Shown here: piece by piece, positions 63,449 through 64,000 of the stretch | Layout of the letters: each line of letters begins with the position of its first letter | Numbering within the stretch: position 1 is the first letter of the stretch | Origin: Curvibacter lanceolatus ATCC 14669 | GTDB lineage: Bacteria; Pseudomonadota; Gammaproteobacteria; Burkholderiales; Burkholderiaceae_C | Assembly: GCF_000381265.1 (NCBI RefSeq) | Contig: NZ_KB906253.1 | Location: 496,001 to 560,000 of the forward strand | Length of the DNA stretch: 64,000 bases | Direction: 5' to 3' | Program-made: the position numbers and the translations under genes | Notes under the pieces: generated by a model | Seen by the model: the letters and a program-made list of their open reading frames with translations, nothing else | What the model was told of the DNA's origin: nothing | Databases searched by the model: none

Positions 63449-64000
63449 ATGCCACTGCACTTGCACCTCAATTCGCTGCAAGCACTTCATCCTCGCCGAG
63501 CCCTCTTGGGCGCTGCCGCCGTGGCGGTGGTGAGCCTTTTCGGCAGTGCGTCCCTGGTGGCGCAGGAAGCCTTTCCGGCCCGGCCCATCCGTTTTGTCGT
63601 GCCGTATGCCGCAGGGGGCACCACCGATCTGGTGGCCCGCACGGTGGGGGCGCGCATGGCGCAGACCCTGGGCCAGCCGGTGATCATCGACAACCGGGCC
63701 GGCGCGGGCGGCAACATCGGCATGGATGCGGTGGCCAAGGCGGCCCCCGACGGCTACACCGTGGGCATGGGCGCCATCTCGACCAACGCGCTGAACCCCC
63801 ACATCTACAAGAAGATGGCCTTTGACCCGCGCAAGGACTTCACGGCCATCGGCCTGTTGGGCAACTCCACCATCGTGCTTGAGGTGGGCTCGGCGCTGCC
63901 GGTGAAGAACGTGGCCGAGTTGCTGGCCCATGCGCGCAAGAACCCGGGGCTGGCCTATGCCACCGCAGGCACCGGCACCTCGATGCACCTGGCGGGGGTG
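63449..64000 (+). CDS. Bug/TctC-family periplasmic receptor (partial)
   Basis: The first 184 codons of a TctC/Bug receptor; the gene continues past the window. It starts with a signal peptide (HPRRALLGAAAVAVVSLFGSASLVAQ), then FPARPIRFVVPYAAGGTTDLVARTVGARMAQTLGQPVIIDNRAGAGGNIGMDAVAKAAPDGYTVGMG, the typical ligand region, and KKMAFDPRKDFTAIGLLG. A ribosome site CAGGAG lies before the ATG. It is a second member of the family of the gene at 39121. Confidence 0.88.
   Translation, partial: MPLHLHLNSLQALHPRRALLGAAAVAVVSLFGSASLVAQEAFPARPIRFVVPYAAGGTTDLVARTVGARMAQTLGQPVIIDNRAGAGGNIGMDAVAKAAPDGYTVGMGAISTNALNPHIYKKMAFDPRKDFTAIGLLGNSTIVLEVGSALPVKNVAELLAHARKNPGLAYATAGTGTSMHLAGV

Overview
The window is about 64 kb of uniformly GC-rich DNA from a proteobacterium, most likely a betaproteobacterium of the order Burkholderiales (Comamonadaceae or the Leptothrix/Sphaerotilus/Ideonella type). 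The reasons are the codon use, two Bug/TctC-type periplasmic receptors, several LysR genes divergent from what they probably control, tightly overlapping ATGA/TGATG operons, and a chemoreceptor ending in a WxxF tail. The placement is inference; no rRNA or tRNA gene is present to confirm it.

Region by region: (1) 1-1059, end of a sensor kinase and its OmpR-type response regulator. (2) 1248-2785, an AbiE-type toxin-antitoxin pair behind its own AT-rich promoter. (3) 2989-10415, a branched-chain-type ABC transporter (receptor, two permeases, two ATPases) followed by an M81/MlrC-like peptidase and an M20 N-carbamoyl amidohydrolase: uptake and breakdown of an amide or ureido compound. (4) 10466-19468, a LysR gene divergent from a TRAP transporter and a set of sugar-acid enzymes (IlvD/Edd dehydratase, two FAH-family enzymes, a short-chain dehydrogenase): non-phosphorylative aldonate catabolism. 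The TRAP receptor gene is frameshifted. (5) 19570-23564, a small protein, an HD-GYP sensor and a diguanylate cyclase, then a decayed gene at 23689-24207. (6) 24302-35830, a cobalamin riboswitch followed by CbiMNQO cobalt import and ten corrin-ring genes plus a ferredoxin, nearly all overlapping by 4 bases.

(7) 35870-41105, two LysR-controlled units: an F420-reductase-like NAD(P)-binding protein, and an FAD oxidoreductase with a Bug receptor whose divergent LysR gene has an in-frame stop. (8) 41106-46163, a repeat-bearing gap, an HD-GYP protein with a zinc ribbon, an AhpD-like protein with a divergent LysR, a small hypothetical, a PNPOx-fold protein and an SDR. (9) 46299-51998, a beta-propeller lipoprotein, the type II secretin GspD and a DUF4397 lipoprotein. 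(10) 52447-57143, SbcCD nuclease. (11) 57174-63169, two related Crp/Fnr-type regulators with similar palindromes near their starts, bracketing a CSS-domain protein with a degenerate EAL domain and a chemoreceptor, then a DUF1304 membrane protein. (12) 63449 to the end, a second Bug receptor, cut by the window edge.

The gene content is that of a free-living heterotroph with many scavenging uptake systems. No CRISPR array, prophage or intact insertion sequence was seen. The most noteworthy points are three broken genes, each by one small lesion (dctP frameshift; LysR stop; in-frame amber ORF), the shared TTGT-N9-ACAA palindromes of the two Crp/Fnr genes, and a corrin cluster lacking an identifiable precorrin-6A reductase but ending with a ferredoxin.
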